A stretch of DNA of 64,000 nt from Acidimicrobiaceae bacterium (GCA_003166025.1 PMWT01000151.1:6624-70623); one strand, 5' to 3'. Positions 39,174 to 49,439 are shown, counted from the first letter of the stretch. Notes: generated by a model from the letters alone, not told the origin. Numbers and translations are program-made.

Positions 39174-41210
39174 ATGGCCGTGTCGCGCAGCTCGGAGCTC
39201 GTGGGCCGGGTCGTGGGCGGCCGGTACCGTCTCTTACGCCCTGTGGGCAGTGGCGCCTCCGCCCACGTGTACGTGGCCGAGGACGTGCGCCTAAAACGCA
39301 GGGTCGCCCTCAAGCTGCTCCACCCGGCTCTGGCCACCGACGCTGCCTTCCTGCGCCGCTTCCAGGCCGAGGCCCAGACGGTGGCGGCGCTTCGTCACCA
39401 GGGCATTGTGCGGGTCTACGACTGGGGCGAAGACGCCGGGAACGCCTATCTGACCATGGAACTGCTGGAGGGGGGCAGCCTGCGTTCCCTACTGGACAGC
39501 GGTCGTCGCCTCAGTGTCTCGCAGGTGGCCGCGCTGGCGCTCGACGTCGCCTCGGCCCTGGCCTACGCCCATGCCCGGGGCCTGGTCCATCGTGACGTGA
39601 AGCCGGCCAACCTGCTGTTTGACGAAGACGGCCATGTGAGCGTGGCCGATTTCGGTATCGCCCGAGCACTGGCCGAGGCGAGCTGGACCGAGCCCCTCGG
39701 CGCCATGCTGGGCACGGCCCGTTATGCCGCTCCCGAACAGCTGAAGGGAGCCCCTCTTGACGGGCGCGCCGACGTTTATTCGCTGGCCGTCGTGGCGGTG
39801 GAGTCGGTCACCGGCGATGTGCCCTTCAGCCGCGACACGGCCTTAGGTGCCCTCATGGCCCGGGCCGGGCAACCCCTCTCAGTGCCGGGAGAACTGGGCC
39901 CGCTGGCACCGGTCCTCGAAAGAGCCGGGACTGTCTCGCCCGAGGACCGCCTGAGCGCCGAGGCCTTCGCTCAGGGGATAGCGATGGTGGCTCGCCAGCT
40001 GCGGGCGCCGGCGCCCTTGCCGTTGCCGGGCATCGCCGCCAGTTCGGAGGGCGTTTTCGGCCGGGAGCCGACGGAGCTCGCGGGAGGGCATCGTCGGCCC
40101 CATGACGCCGGGATCACCATCTTGGTGGACGACCTAGAGATCATGGCGCCGGCTCCCGGCGCCGGCTCGCCCAGTACCCACTGGCCCGAGAGTGGCCCGC
40201 CCGAGAATGGCCCGCCTGAGAATGGCGCACGGGCGGCCACGGCGACCGGGCCTCCCGTGCGGGCCACCGCTGCCGAGCCCGTCGCGGGCACCGTCGCACT
40301 TCACAGGGCAGGGAGGGGAGGACGCCGGCGCTGGCTACAGCGGTCCCTCGTCGTTGCGGTCGCCGTAGTCCTCCTCGGCGGTGCCGCCAGCGCGGTATTG
40401 GTGCTGAAGCGGCCGGCACCGACCTACGCCGTGCCCCGGTTGGGCGGGGAGGCTCTCGGGGACGCCCGCGCAGTGTTGGCGGGCGACCACCTGCTACTTG
40501 CCGTAGTCGGTACGCAATGGGACACCGCCGCCAAGGGCTCGGTGATCACCCAATACCCACTGGCCGGGACGAGCCTTCGCGCCCATTCGACCGTCGGGGT
40601 GACGGTCTCTCTTGGCCCCGAGCCCGTCGCCGTGCCCGATCTGTCCACCCTCGACCTGGCCCAGGCCATTTCGGAGCTGCGATCGGACCGGCTGAGGCTG
40701 GGCCGGGTGGCGCGCCGCACGAGCATGACGGTCCCTGACGGGAGCGTGATCTCATGGTCGCCGCGGGGCCGGCGCGTGCTGCCGGGAACGGCCGTCCAAC
40801 TGGTGGTCTCCGAAGGCAGGCCCATGGCCGTCGTGCCACCGGAGGCGGCGAGCACGAGCTTCGCCGCCCTGCAGGCGGCGCTAAGAGGAGCCGGCTTCAA
40901 AGTGGCCGAGCTCACCGCGTACAGCGATGGTGTGCCCGCGGGCGATGTGGTTTCGGTGAGCCCGTCAGCGGGGACCAGGGAGGTTGTCGGGAGCACCGTG
41001 ACCGTCATCGTCTCGATCGGGCCTCATACGGTGACGATCCCCGCCGGCATCGTCGGTTTGTCCGCCGACCAGGCCGGAAAGGTCCTGTTGAGGCTGGGCC
41101 TGTACGTCTACGAGGTCCAGGGGAGCCCGCTGGCCCCAGTCACCGGTTCCCAACCGGCGGTGGGCACGGCCGTGCTCTACGGGAAATCGGTGGTCCTCGT
41201 TACGCGCTGA
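39174..41210 (+). CDS. Serine/threonine protein kinase with four PASTA domains
   Basis: 678 residues, PknB/StkP type. Cytoplasmic kinase domain (about 15-275): glycine loop GSGASAHVY, K47 in VALKLLH, catalytic D141 in HRDVKPAN, DFG in VADFGIAR, and APE in AAPEQL. A Pro-rich juxtamembrane stretch contains a repeated ENGPP unit; then a membrane span (about 386-406) and four extracellular PASTA repeats (from about 412). PASTA domains bind peptidoglycan fragments or lipid II and link wall state to growth control. Usually encoded in the dcw/rodA region; here it stands alone with its own promoter. Confidence 0.95.
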   Translation: MAVSRSSELVGRVVGGRYRLLRPVGSGASAHVYVAEDVRLKRRVALKLLHPALATDAAFLRRFQAEAQTVAALRHQGIVRVYDWGEDAGNAYLTMELLEGGSLRSLLDSGRRLSVSQVAALALDVASALAYAHARGLVHRDVKPANLLFDEDGHVSVADFGIARALAEASWTEPLGAMLGTARYAAPEQLKGAPLDGRADVYSLAVVAVESVTGDVPFSRDTALGALMARAGQPLSVPGELGPLAPVLERAGTVSPEDRLSAEAFAQGIAMVARQLRAPAPLPLPGIAASSEGVFGREPTELAGGHRRPHDAGITILVDDLEIMAPAPGAGSPSTHWPESGPPENGPPENGARAATATGPPVRATAAEPVAGTVALHRAGRGGRRRWLQRSLVVAVAVVLLGGAASAVLVLKRPAPTYAVPRLGGEALGDARAVLAGDHLLLAVVGTQWDTAAKGSVITQYPLAGTSLRAHSTVGVTVSLGPEPVAVPDLSTLDLAQAISELRSDRLRLGRVARRTSMTVPDGSVISWSPRGRRVLPGTAVQLVVSEGRPMAVVPPEAASTSFAALQAALRGAGFKVAELTAYSDGVPAGDVVSVSPSAGTREVVGSTVTVIVSIGPHTVTIPAGIVGLSADQAGKVLLRLGLYVYEVQGSPLAPVTGSQPAVGTAVLYGKSVVLVTR

Positions 41211-41225
41211 TCCCGGCTGGACCGC

Positions 41226-41627
41226 CTACTGCTGGCGCGCCCGGTCGAGTTGACGACGCTCGCGTTTGGTCGGCCTCCCGGTCCCCCTGTCCCGGGCGAA
41301 GTTGGGCGAACCGACCTCCTCTTTGGTGGGGGGAGGAGGACTGTGGTCCACATAGCAAGCGGCGGCGATGGCCGCTCCCGCCCGCTTCTCGATCAGGGCG
41401 GTCACTTCGAGGGCCCGCAGGCGGTCGCCGGTCCTCGTTTCGATGTGGTCACCGGGCTTGACCACCGACGCCGCCTTGCCCGCTATCCCGTTCAGCTTCA
41501 CGTGGCCGGCGCGGCAGGCGTCCGTGGCCGCGGTGCGGGTCTTATAGAGGCGGGCTCCCCACAGCCACTTGTCCAGGCGGGCCCCGGCCGGCGCGGCCGG
41601 TGGGCCGTTGTCAGCGCCTCCCGTCAC
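41226..41627 (-). CDS. S4-domain RNA-binding protein (Hsp15-like)
   Basis: 133 residues. The S4 motif is RLDKWLWGARLYKTRTAATDACRAG, followed by VKLNG and VKPGDHI, as in the ribosome-associated heat-shock protein Hsp15, which binds free 50S subunits carrying nascent tRNA. The C-terminal tail is basic (RPTKRERRQLDRARQQ), typical of actinobacterial members. GTG start 6 bases after the SCP2-gene stop, so the two are co-transcribed. Confidence 0.88.
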   Translation of the reverse strand: MTGGADNGPPAAPAGARLDKWLWGARLYKTRTAATDACRAGHVKLNGIAGKAASVVKPGDHIETRTGDRLRALEVTALIEKRAGAAIAAACYVDHSPPPPTKEEVGSPNFARDRGTGRPTKRERRQLDRARQQ

Positions 41628-41633
41628 GCCCGC

Positions 41634-42203
41634 TCATTCCGTTATCTCCTTCAGGCGCGTGGCCAGGGCGAGTGCCTGCACCCCCGGTAAGCCGAGCTCC
41701 GGCTGAGGCCGGCCATTGCCACCGTTGTCCGAGGCACCTGGCGGGCCCCCGGCGGGACCACTGAGGCCTTCGCCGGCACCCCCGGCACCCCCGACGCCGG
41801 GCTGGGCCGGCGGCGCCCAGCTGGTCGGTGCCGTGGGCCAGATGCCGCTGCGGGGGTCCAAGAGCTTGCTGAGATCCCCGTCGACCCTGATCCGTCCTCC
41901 CAGAAATGCCTGCATAACGGTCTGCACGTCGCCGGCGACGAACAGCGCCCGGGCCGTGCCGTAACCCATGGAAACGGTGACGTCCGGGCTCGGCAGGTGC
42001 CCCGTGCTTATGGTCACGCCACCGGACGACGTGTCGACATGGGCGTCGATGGGGCGGTCGGAGAAGGGTGCGTCAGTGATGACCAGGTTGACCCGCACGG
42101 GCGAGAACGAGGCTCCCGCCAAGCCACCCGACGCCTCGACCTCGGCGTATATCCGCTGGGCCTCGACGACCCACTCATCGCTCAAGAAAGGGTACTTCGG
42201 CAT
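41634..42203 (-). CDS. SCP2 sterol-carrier-like domain protein
   Basis: 189 residues. The first 125 or so have the SCP2 pattern: FLSDEWVVEAQRIYAEVEASGG, then VTISTGHLPSPDVTVSMGYGTARALFVAGD and VMQAFLGGRIRVDGDLSKLL, the lipid-binding core. The rest is a Gly/Pro-rich tail ending in a helix (GVQALALATRLKEIT). Such proteins bind lipids or acyl-CoAs in many Actinobacteria. ATG 42203 is chosen since AGGGG lies just upstream and the domain begins here; an extension toward gatC in the same frame has no domain content. Confidence 0.82.
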   Translation of the reverse strand: MPKYPFLSDEWVVEAQRIYAEVEASGGLAGASFSPVRVNLVITDAPFSDRPIDAHVDTSSGGVTISTGHLPSPDVTVSMGYGTARALFVAGDVQTVMQAFLGGRIRVDGDLSKLLDPRSGIWPTAPTSWAPPAQPGVGGAGGAGEGLSGPAGGPPGASDNGGNGRPQPELGLPGVQALALATRLKEITE

Positions 42204-42292
42204 GTTCCCCTCGACCTGGCAGGCCCACCGCCCGCTCGTGATAGATGTGCCCTCCGAAGATAGCGCTTCCTCACCGGGCCCCCGACTGTAGT

Positions 42293-42298
42293 TACGAT
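42293..42298 (+). promoter_or_regulatory. -10 element of the gatCAB operon
   Basis: TACGAT ending 6 bases before GTG 42305. It selects that start over an upstream in-frame ATG at 42245. Confidence 0.6.
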
Positions 42299-42304
42299 GG
42301 CCGG

Positions 42305-42607
42305 GTGGCCCAGCCCCTTTCCAAAGATGATGTAGCCCATGTCGCCCGGCTGGCGCGCCTGTCCCTGTCAAGCGAGGAACTCGAGCGCTACACGACCCAA
42401 CTGGCCAGCGTCCTCGAGCATGCCGCAGATATCGGTGCTCTTGACATAGAGGGTGTCCCGCCTACGGCGCACCCCTTCCCATTGGTGAACGTCTTCCGCC
42501 AGGACGTACCGCGACCGTGCCTGGACAGGGACGAGGTGCTCTCCCAGGCACCCGAGGTCGAGGACGACAGGTTCCGCATCCCCCGGATCCTGGGGGAGGC
42601 ACTATGA
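42305..42607 (+). CDS. gatC: Asp-tRNA(Asn)/Glu-tRNA(Gln) amidotransferase subunit C
   Basis: 100 residues. Small subunit that stabilises GatA. The start pattern [22 protein letters not shown] and the later [18 protein letters not shown] are the GatC signature. GTG 42305 gives the usual N-terminus; the longer frame from 42245 adds a non-homologous stretch. The stop overlaps the gatA ATG (ATGA). Confidence 0.95.
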   Translation: MAQPLSKDDVAHVARLARLSLSSEELERYTTQLASVLEHAADIGALDIEGVPPTAHPFPLVNVFRQDVPRPCLDRDEVLSQAPEVEDDRFRIPRILGEAL

Positions 42608-44046
42608 CGTCGGTGGTGGAGATGGCGGCGGCGGTCCGGCGGGGCGAGCTTTCGGCCGTAGCGATTATTGAGCAACACCTCTCTCGCATCGATCAGGACG
42701 AGGCCGACATCCATGCCTTCAACCTGGTGATGGCGGACCACGCCCGAGCCCGGGCGGCGGAGGTCGATGGGATGGTCGCCAGGGGCGAGGACCCCGGTGC
42801 CCTGGCGGGCGTACCGGTCGCCTTGAAGGACCTCATTTGCACCCGAGGGACGCCGACTACGTGTTCGTCGCGCATCCTCGAGGGCTGGGTGCCCCCTTAT
42901 GACGCCACCGTGGTCAGCAGGCTGACCGAGGCCGGGGCGGTCTTCGTGGGCAAGACCAACATGGACGAGTTCGCCATGGGCTCGTCGACGGAGAACTCGG
43001 CTTTCGGGCCTACGCGCAACCCCCGTGACCTGAGCCGCGTCCCCGGGGGATCCTCCGGGGGCAGCGCCGCGGCGGTGGCAGCAGGGTTTGCCGCGATCGC
43101 CCTGGGGAGCGACACCGGAGGCTCCATCCGTCAACCCGCCGCGCTCTGCGGCGTCGTGGGCGTCAAGCCCACCTATGGGATGGTCTCCCGGTACGGCCTG
43201 GTTGCTTTCGCCAGCTCGCTCGACCAGATCGGGCCGTTCGCCACCAGCGTGGCCGATGCGGCCCTGGCCCTGGACACCATTTCCGGCCACGACGAAGCCG
43301 ACTCCACCAGCCTCCCGACCGACAGCGCACGGGCCCGGGAAAACCTCGGCCGCGGTGTCGAGGGTTTGCGCGTGGGGGTGATAGCCGAACTCGCCGGGGC
43401 CGAGGGCATAGCCCCGGACGTGGCCGCCCGTATCAGGGAGGCAGCCGAAGCCCTGGCCGCCTCCGGGGCCAAGGTGGAGGAGACGAGCGTGCCCGCCGTG
43501 CGTTACGGCCTTTCCGCCTACTACATGATCGCTCCGGCGGAGGCCTCGTCCAACCTCGCCCGTTACGACGGCGTCCGCTACGGCCTGCGCAAGCCCGGGG
43601 CGGACATCACCGAGATGTACATGGCCACCCGCTCGGCCGGCTTCGGGCCGGAAGTGAAGAGGCGCATAATGTTGGGCACGTACGTCCTTTCGGCCGGTTA
43701 TTACGACGCCTACTACGGCAAGTCGCAGAAGGTGCGCACCCTGATAATCCGGGACTTCGAAGAGGCTTACCGGTCCTTCGACGTCCTGTTGTCGCCGACG
43801 GCACCGACGACGGCGTTCGAACTGGGCACAAAGACATCCGACCCGCTCACCATGTACCTGAGCGACATCTGTACGATCCCCTCAAATCTGGCCGGGCACC
43901 CCGCCATCAGCGTGCCTTTCGGCACCGGTGACGACGGTCTGCCGGTGGGGGCGCAGGTCCTGGCGCCGGCCGCTGGAGAGCCAGTCATGTTCCAGGTGGC
44001 CGAAGTCCTCGAAGCGGCGGCTGCCGCGAAGGGTGGTGGGAGATGA
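42604..44046 (+). CDS. gatA: Asp-tRNA(Asn)/Glu-tRNA(Gln) amidotransferase subunit A
   Basis: 480 residues. Amidase that makes ammonia from glutamine for transamidation of misacylated Glu-tRNA(Gln) or Asp-tRNA(Asn). The Ser-cisSer-Lys triad is K75 (VALKDL), S150 ([11 protein letters not shown]) and S174 ([12 protein letters not shown]), four residues before the Staphylococcus numbering. Overlaps gatC and gatB by 4 bases each, so the three subunits are co-translated. Confidence 0.97.
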   Translation: MTSVVEMAAAVRRGELSAVAIIEQHLSRIDQDEADIHAFNLVMADHARARAAEVDGMVARGEDPGALAGVPVALKDLICTRGTPTTCSSRILEGWVPPYDATVVSRLTEAGAVFVGKTNMDEFAMGSSTENSAFGPTRNPRDLSRVPGGSSGGSAAAVAAGFAAIALGSDTGGSIRQPAALCGVVGVKPTYGMVSRYGLVAFASSLDQIGPFATSVADAALALDTISGHDEADSTSLPTDSARARENLGRGVEGLRVGVIAELAGAEGIAPDVAARIREAAEALAASGAKVEETSVPAVRYGLSAYYMIAPAEASSNLARYDGVRYGLRKPGADITEMYMATRSAGFGPEVKRRIMLGTYVLSAGYYDAYYGKSQKVRTLIIRDFEEAYRSFDVLLSPTAPTTAFELGTKTSDPLTMYLSDICTIPSNLAGHPAISVPFGTGDDGLPVGAQVLAPAAGEPVMFQVAEVLEAAAAAKGGGR

Positions 44047-45506
44047 GCCAGTCAGGCCAAGCAATCCAATCGAGCGATTGGGAAACCGTTGTGGGTTTAG
44101 AGGTGCACTGTGAACTGCGGACGCAGACCAAGTTGTTTTGCGGGTGCCGCAACGCCTTTGGCGACGAGCCCAATACCAACGTGTGCCCCGTGTGCCTGGG
44201 CCTGCCCGGTTCTTTGCCGGTGCTGAACGAGCAGGCGGTCGAGTACGCACTGCGCATCGGTGCCGCGCTGCGTTGCCGCGCCCAGCGATCGCTTTTTCAC
44301 CGGAAAAACTATTTTTACCCTGACATGCCCAAGGACTACCAGATAAGCCAGTACGACGTACCGATAAATATCGGCGGCTGGTTGGAGCTGCCCTCAGGCA
44401 AAAGGATAGGGATAGTACGCGCCCACATGGAGGAGGACACGGGCAAGACCACTCATATCGGTGGCGGCGGCCGTATTCACCAGGCGGGTCATTCACTGGT
44501 CGATTACAACCGGGCCGGCGTCCCACTCGTCGAGATCGTTTCCGAGCCCGACATGCGCAGCGCCGACGAGGCTCGTGAGTATGTCGAAGAGCTGCGGGCC
44601 GTGCTCGTTGCCGCCGGGGCCACCGACGGGAAGATGGAAGAGGGCTCTCTGCGCGTCGACTGCAACGTGTCGGTCCGTCCTCAGGGATCGACCGATCTCG
44701 GCACGCGCTGCGAGATCAAAAACATGAACTCCCTGCGCAGCTTGGCCCGGGCCGTGGCCTACGAAGCCGAGCGCCAGATCGAGCTGATCTCCAACGGTGG
44801 CCGGGTGGACCAGGAGACGAGGCACTGGGACGAGGCCGACGCCCGGACCCACTCGATGCGGTCCAAGGAAGAGGCGTTCGACTACCGCTACTTCCCCGAG
44901 CCCGACCTCGTGGTCCTCGACCCGGGGCCCGAGTGGGTGGCGGCGGTGGCCGCCAGCCTGCCCATCCTCCCGGCGGAAAGACGGGCGCGAGTGGCCGGCG
45001 CCGCCGGTGTCCCCGCTTCCTCCGAAGCGGTGGCGACGGTTGTCCGCCTGGAACTGGACGGGATCATCGGTGCCGCCGTGATGGCTAACGCGGACGCCGC
45101 CCTGGCCCTTCGCCGGCTGGCCAACGAAGTCGCCGGGGAGCTGGCGGAGGGCGACAAGGGGGCTCTCGACGCCGATGCGTTCATCGGCCTGGTGCTGATG
45201 GAGCAGCAGGGCGAGCTCACCTCCGCCCAGGCCCGGACGGTGTTGAAGGTCCTGGTGGCCGAGGGCGGTGACCCCAAAGTCATAGCGGTGCGCCTCGGTT
45301 TCGAGGTGATGGCGGCCGGCGCCCTGGCCGAGGTGGTGGACCAGGTCATCGCGGCCAACCAGCGCGAATGGGCCCGCTACGCCGGGGGCGACGACAAGCT
45401 GGCCGGGTTCTTCATAGGCAAGATAAAGGCGGCGACGGGTGGCAATGCCGACCTGCGCGCCGCTACGCAGCTATTGCAGCAGCGCCGGGCGGCCCAAGAG
45501 GCTTAG
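44043..45506 (+). CDS. gatB: Asp-tRNA(Asn)/Glu-tRNA(Gln) amidotransferase subunit B
   Basis: 487 residues. Binds the tRNA and activates the side-chain carboxylate with ATP. Signature [20 protein letters not shown], the [17 protein letters not shown] zinc segment, [15 protein letters not shown], and the C-terminal YqeY-like tail domain (from about residue 330). Presence of GatCAB implies that this organism makes Gln-tRNA, and possibly Asn-tRNA, by the indirect route. The 91 bases after its stop hold no gene and no strong terminator. Confidence 0.97.
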   Translation: MSQSGQAIQSSDWETVVGLEVHCELRTQTKLFCGCRNAFGDEPNTNVCPVCLGLPGSLPVLNEQAVEYALRIGAALRCRAQRSLFHRKNYFYPDMPKDYQISQYDVPINIGGWLELPSGKRIGIVRAHMEEDTGKTTHIGGGGRIHQAGHSLVDYNRAGVPLVEIVSEPDMRSADEAREYVEELRAVLVAAGATDGKMEEGSLRVDCNVSVRPQGSTDLGTRCEIKNMNSLRSLARAVAYEAERQIELISNGGRVDQETRHWDEADARTHSMRSKEEAFDYRYFPEPDLVVLDPGPEWVAAVAASLPILPAERRARVAGAAGVPASSEAVATVVRLELDGIIGAAVMANADAALALRRLANEVAGELAEGDKGALDADAFIGLVLMEQQGELTSAQARTVLKVLVAEGGDPKVIAVRLGFEVMAAGALAEVVDQVIAANQREWARYAGGDDKLAGFFIGKIKAATGGNADLRAATQLLQQRRAAQEA

Positions 45507-45597
45507 CGCCACCCTGGCCCAGAAAGTGGGCTCGGCAGTTCGGGCTTTTCCCGCAGCTCTGACTGGTCGACTTCGCCAGCTTGGCCAGCCCGTATGT

Positions 45598-46224
45598 CTA
45601 CACCGTGACGATCGATGTTGCCGGTGACGGCCCGTCGACCTGGAACCGTAGGACTGGGTGATTTCTCTTTATCCAGTCCCCCGAAGACGGCGACACAGCC
45701 AAGAACCGTTGCGCCCGTTTGTTTTCGGCGTCCTTGCAGATGCAGCCCCGGAGGGCGATGAGATCTTTGGTGACCTTCCCGTTGCCATTGCCGCTGGCGC
45801 CGGCCACGTCACTGACCTCGAAGACCATCTTCCCGCCCGGCCCGGTTACCACTAGGTCATGCGAGCAACTGCCCTTTCGCCCTCCGCTGGTAGCCGGGTG
45901 GCACTGCTCAACAGTGTCCATTTGCTGGCCCACAGCCCAGTCCAGGGCGTCGATGAGCCGTTCGACCGTGGCTAGTTGGTTCACCACTTCACTGAACGGC
46001 TGGGACTCGACGCCCTCGGGCACCATGGGGACGCCACCCACGTCTACCGGGCTGCGCTTGATCTGGACCACCCAGTGAGCGGCACCTAGCGGGGGAGGGG
46101 TTACCTTCCCCGCCGTCGTGACCAGCCGGGCCGTGAGGGCGGCATGAGCCGCGCTTAGCCCCGACCTATATGCCGAGAGCGCCTCGGGCTCGGTGACCGG
46201 CGCAAGTAGGTGCATCCGGGCCAT
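45598..46224 (-). CDS. Conserved hypothetical protein, possible PD-(D/E)xK-like fold
   Basis: 208 residues, no signal or membrane span. I do not recognise a named family. The middle (about 120-165) reads SHDLVVTGPGGKMVFEVSDV then KVTKDLIALRGC and RAQRFLAVSPSSGDWIK: an Asp, then a strand with E-V-S and a following helix, the layout of a restriction-endonuclease-like core with an altered final Lys. This is only a pattern resemblance. ATG at 46224 has a -10 element 6 bases upstream. Codon use looks slightly less G+C-biased than its neighbours. Not obviously linked to the genes around it. Confidence 0.6.
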   Translation of the reverse strand: MARMHLLAPVTEPEALSAYRSGLSAAHAALTARLVTTAGKVTPPPLGAAHWVVQIKRSPVDVGGVPMVPEGVESQPFSEVVNQLATVERLIDALDWAVGQQMDTVEQCHPATSGGRKGSCSHDLVVTGPGGKMVFEVSDVAGASGNGNGKVTKDLIALRGCICKDAENKRAQRFLAVSPSSGDWIKRNHPVLRFQVDGPSPATSIVTV

Positions 46225-46230
46225 TTGCCG

Positions 46231-46236
46231 ATAGTA
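46231..46236 (-). promoter_or_regulatory. -10 element of the hypothetical gene at 45598-46224
   Basis: TACTAT on the minus strand, ending 6 bases before ATG 46224. Among the best -10 matches in the window. Confidence 0.6.
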
Positions 46237-46242
46237 CCGGGC

Positions 46243-46479
46243 CTAAAGGGGGGCCACGAACAGCGTCCGTCCGCCCCGGTCTTCAACGACCAGGACCTCG
46301 CAGCCGACCGTCACCGGGCCGTCGGAGACGGCCATGTAGGTCTCGCCGCCGCCCCGGACCTGGACCACGACCTCGCCCCGCCGCGGTCCGCCCGGGACGA
46401 ACGTGGTGACCGTTGCCAACCTTCCGGCCAGCCCGGCTGGCACCCCGTCGTTGTCGGGCTTGGCCCGCCTCAGGCTCAT
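46243..46479 (-). CDS. Small OB-fold protein (NfeD C-terminal-like)
   Basis: 78 residues. After a basic start, a run of beta strands (GRLATVTTF, RRGEVVVQV, GGETYMAVS, VTVGCEVLVVEDRGGRTLFVAPL) resembles the OB-fold domain at the C-terminus of NfeD proteins, which here would exist without membrane spans or a protease partner. ATG 46479 is chosen since AAGGAG lies 8 bases before it; an ATG 9 codons upstream (46506) is the alternative. Function unknown. Confidence 0.6.
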   Translation of the reverse strand: MSLRRAKPDNDGVPAGLAGRLATVTTFVPGGPRRGEVVVQVRGGGETYMAVSDGPVTVGCEVLVVEDRGGRTLFVAPL

Positions 46480-46519
46480 TTCGCGCTCCTTGGACGATGT
46501 GGGCACCTACAAGCCGAGT

Positions 46520-47062
46520 TCAGGCCGGGCCGTAGGGGAGCAGGCGGACCTGGAGCGTGCCGGCGGTAGACGTGATTGTCACCACCACCTCGCGCTGCAC
46601 GCCGCCCACTTCCGCGCCGCACCTGAATGTGCGCCCGGGCGGCGCGACCAGCAGAGCCGGGCCCGCGCAGGCCACCGCGACCTTCATGCCCGAGGCCCGG
46701 GCGAGGTCACGACTGATCTGCGCCCGGGCGTCGGCCAGCACGACCACGGCCGTAGCCGGTTTGACGGCGACGGCCCCTCGGGGGCCAGCGACCTCTCCCG
46801 AGACGGTCAGCGGCTGCCCGTCGAGCATGGTGGTACAGGAGAACTTGGAGCCGACGGTGGCGGGCACGGCGGCCGGGCAATGGACCTGAGGGAGGGTGAC
46901 GGTGTAGCTGTCCGCCAGTTGGGTGGAAATCTTGGCCTCGAGGCTGGCGGCCGAGAGCAGGTCCTTGGCCTTGACCGAGCACCCGGCCACAGTGCTGAGG
47001 GCGACCACGGCGGCCAGGCAGCTCAGCGCGGCGTGCAGGCCCGAGCGCGTGCGGAAGACCAT
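46520..47062 (-). CDS. Secreted lipoprotein with two DUF4333-like domains
   Basis: 180 residues. Signal peptide followed by the lipobox LSTVAGC, so Cys28 would be lipid-modified. Two similar halves follow, each with a conserved Cys pair: KISTQLADSYTVTLPQVHCPAAVPATVGSKFSC and the RDLARASGMKVAVACAGPALLVAPPGRTFRC stretch. That is the DUF4333 pattern, common in actinobacterial envelope lipoproteins. Role unknown. Forms a minus-strand group with the OB-fold gene 40 bases downstream. Divergent from ilvD. Confidence 0.8.
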   Translation of the reverse strand: MVFRTRSGLHAALSCLAAVVALSTVAGCSVKAKDLLSAASLEAKISTQLADSYTVTLPQVHCPAAVPATVGSKFSCTTMLDGQPLTVSGEVAGPRGAVAVKPATAVVVLADARAQISRDLARASGMKVAVACAGPALLVAPPGRTFRCGAEVGGVQREVVVTITSTAGTLQVRLLPYGPA

Positions 47063-47130
47063 TCCTACCTATCGGAGGGCCGCGACCCCGGGTTGACTGG
47101 AGCACAACAGCCGGGCTCAGGGCCGTTCAC

Positions 47131-47136
47131 TAAGGT
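47131..47136 (+). promoter_or_regulatory. -10 element of ilvD
   Basis: TAAGGT ending 6 bases before ATG 47143; no ribosome site. Leaderless arrangement. Confidence 0.55.
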
Positions 47137-47142
47137 GGCCGT

Positions 47143-48825
47143 ATGCCGAGCGAGATCAAGCCCCGAAGCCACGAAGTCACCGACGGCCGGGAGCGGGCGC
47201 CGGCGCGGGCCATGCTCAGGGCCGTTGGGATGACCGACGCCGACTGGGACAAACCCCAGGTCGGCGTGGCCTCGTCCTGGAACGAGGTCACCCCGTGCAA
47301 CCTGCCTCTGGACCGTTTGGCCAAGCGGGCCAAGCAGGGCGTGCGGGACGCCGGCGGGTTCCCGCTCGAGTTCGTGACCATTGCTGTTTCCGACGGCATT
47401 TCCATGGGCACCGAGGGCATGAGGGCGTCCCTGGTGAGCCGTGAGATCATCGCCGACTCGGTGGAAGCGATGATGCATGCGGAGCGCTTCGACGGCCTGG
47501 CCACCTTCGCGGGGTGCGACAAATCGCTGCCAGGGATGCTCATGGCCGCCGCCCGCCTCAACCTTCCTGCCGTTTTTCTCTACGGGGGCACGATCCTGCC
47601 CGGCCGGGGAGCAGGGGGCGAGGCGTTGGACATCGTGAGCGTGTTCGAGGCCGTGGGGGCCAATGCCGCCGGCACCCTCAGCGATGACGAACTGGCGCTC
47701 ATAGAGCGGAGGGCGTGCCCCACCGAGGGCAGTTGCGCCGGGATGTTCACCGCCAACACGATGGCGTGCGCGGCCGAAGCCCTAGGGATGGCGCTCCCGG
47801 GCAGTTCCACGGCACCGGCAGTGGACCGCCGGCGAGACGACTTCGCCTACGAGTCGGGAAGGGCGGTGGTCCGGTTGCTCAAGACGGGGACTCGCCCCCG
47901 CCAGATCCTGACCAAGGAGGCATTCGAAAACGCCATCGCCGTAGTAATGGCCCTCGGTGGTTCTACCAACGCCGTCCTGCACCTTCTCGCCATCGCCCAC
48001 GAGGCGCGCGTGGACCTGACGCTGGACGACTTCGACCGGGTCGGCAAAAGAGTCCCGCACCTGGCGGACATGAAACCCCACGGCCGCTACCACATGGTCG
48101 ACCTGGACCGCATCGGCGGGTTGCCTGTCGTCATGCAAGAGCTGCTGGACGCCGGTCTGCTCCACGGCGGGTGCCTGACGGTCTCGGGCCTGACGCTGGC
48201 CGAGAACCTCGCCGCGGCGCGCCCACCGGCACCGGAAGGCCAAGTCGTCCACCGGCTCTCCGAACCCATCCATGCGGATGGTGGGTTGGCCATCCTCCGG
48301 GGCTCGCTCGCCCCGGCGGGCGCCGTGGTCAAGGTGGCGGGCCTGGATTTTGCCCGCTTTGAGGGAGTGGCCCGGGTCTTCGACGGTGAGCAGCCGGCAC
48401 TGGAGGCGATCCTGGCCGGTGCCATCGAGCCGGGCACGGTGGTCGTCATACGTTATGAGGGCCCGAAGGGGGGCCCGGGCATGCGTGAGATGCTGGCGGT
48501 GACGGGGGCGATGAAGGGTGCCGGGCGGGGCGGCGACTGCGCCCTGGTGACCGACGGGCGCTTCAGCGGCGGCACGCACGGTTTTTGCATAGGCCACGTG
48601 GCCCCGGAAGCCGTTGACGGCGGCCCGATCGCCTTCCTGGCCGACGGGGACCGGATAATCATCGATGTGACCAAGCGCAGCATCGACGTCGCCCTGAGCC
48701 CTTCCGAGCTGGCCGCCCGCAAGACAGGCTGGAAGCTCCCCGAGCCCCGCTACCGCCACGGGGTACTGGCCAAGTACGCACGCCTCGTGACCGGGGCCGA
48801 CCAGGGCGCGGTCACCGAGCCCTGA
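47143..48825 (+). CDS. ilvD: Dihydroxy-acid dehydratase
   Basis: 560 residues. Fe-S enzyme for the dehydration step of isoleucine and valine synthesis. Iron-sulfur cysteines are C52 (VTPCNLPL), C125 ([10 protein letters not shown]) and C198 ([14 protein letters not shown]). The three-cysteine set fits the [2Fe-2S] type. The C-terminal swivel domain has [19 protein letters not shown]. It lies 2 kb before ilvBNC but has its own promoter and no leader peptide, so the attenuator does not control it. The HAD gene follows 5 bases later. Confidence 0.97.
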   Translation: MPSEIKPRSHEVTDGRERAPARAMLRAVGMTDADWDKPQVGVASSWNEVTPCNLPLDRLAKRAKQGVRDAGGFPLEFVTIAVSDGISMGTEGMRASLVSREIIADSVEAMMHAERFDGLATFAGCDKSLPGMLMAAARLNLPAVFLYGGTILPGRGAGGEALDIVSVFEAVGANAAGTLSDDELALIERRACPTEGSCAGMFTANTMACAAEALGMALPGSSTAPAVDRRRDDFAYESGRAVVRLLKTGTRPRQILTKEAFENAIAVVMALGGSTNAVLHLLAIAHEARVDLTLDDFDRVGKRVPHLADMKPHGRYHMVDLDRIGGLPVVMQELLDAGLLHGGCLTVSGLTLAENLAAARPPAPEGQVVHRLSEPIHADGGLAILRGSLAPAGAVVKVAGLDFARFEGVARVFDGEQPALEAILAGAIEPGTVVVIRYEGPKGGPGMREMLAVTGAMKGAGRGGDCALVTDGRFSGGTHGFCIGHVAPEAVDGGPIAFLADGDRIIIDVTKRSIDVALSPSELAARKTGWKLPEPRYRHGVLAKYARLVTGADQGAVTEP

Positions 48826-48830
48826 GGCCG

Positions 48831-49433
48831 GTGGCCGTCCTGTGGGACCTGGGCGGCGTCCTGTTGGACTGGGACCCGCGCCACCTCTACCGCAAACTGT
48901 TCGGCGACGACGAGGCCGCCATGGACGACTTCTTGGCTCGCGTCTGCAGCCCGCAGTGGCACGCGCAGCAGGACTTGGGCAAAGCGACCGCCGAGGCATG
49001 CGCCGAACTGGCGGCGGAACACCCGGGTCAAGCCGAGATGATCAACGCCTGGGCCGAGCGAAATGAGGAGATGGTGGCCGGGGTCATTAGCGGCAGCGTC
49101 GAGGTCCTGGCCGAGCTACGGGCAGCCGGGACGGCTTGCTACGCGCTGAGCAACATGGAGAAGGAGAGCTTCCAGCGCCGGCTCCAGCTGTACGACTTCC
49201 TGAGCTGGTTCGACGGCTGCTTTATATCCTCCTTCGAGGGCGTCATGAAGCCGGACCTCGAGTATTTCGAGCGCGCCTTGGCCCGGTTCGGGCTGAGCCC
49301 GGCTGACTGCCTTTTCATCGACGACCGGGCCCAGAACATCGAGGCGGCCCGGTCGCTGGGCATCCCGGCCGTCCTGTTCGGGTCCCCCGAGCAGCTGCGA
49401 GCGGAACTCGAGGGCAGGGGCCTGCTCGCCTGA
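48831..49433 (+). CDS. HAD family hydrolase
   Basis: 200 residues. Motif I is LWDLGGVLLDWDP (first Asp nucleophile), motif II the ALSNMEKESF region, motif III the Lys in GVMKPDLEYF, motif IV FIDDRAQNIEAA. The helical cap (residues 15-80) is of the epoxide-hydrolase/haloacid-dehalogenase type. Substrate unknown; probably a small phosphate ester. GTG start 5 bases after ilvD. Ends 6 bases from the stop of the convergent lyase gene. Confidence 0.9.
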   Translation: MAVLWDLGGVLLDWDPRHLYRKLFGDDEAAMDDFLARVCSPQWHAQQDLGKATAEACAELAAEHPGQAEMINAWAERNEEMVAGVISGSVEVLAELRAAGTACYALSNMEKESFQRRLQLYDFLSWFDGCFISSFEGVMKPDLEYFERALARFGLSPADCLFIDDRAQNIEAARSLGIPAVLFGSPEQLRAELEGRGLLA

Positions 49434-49439
49434 GCCCGG

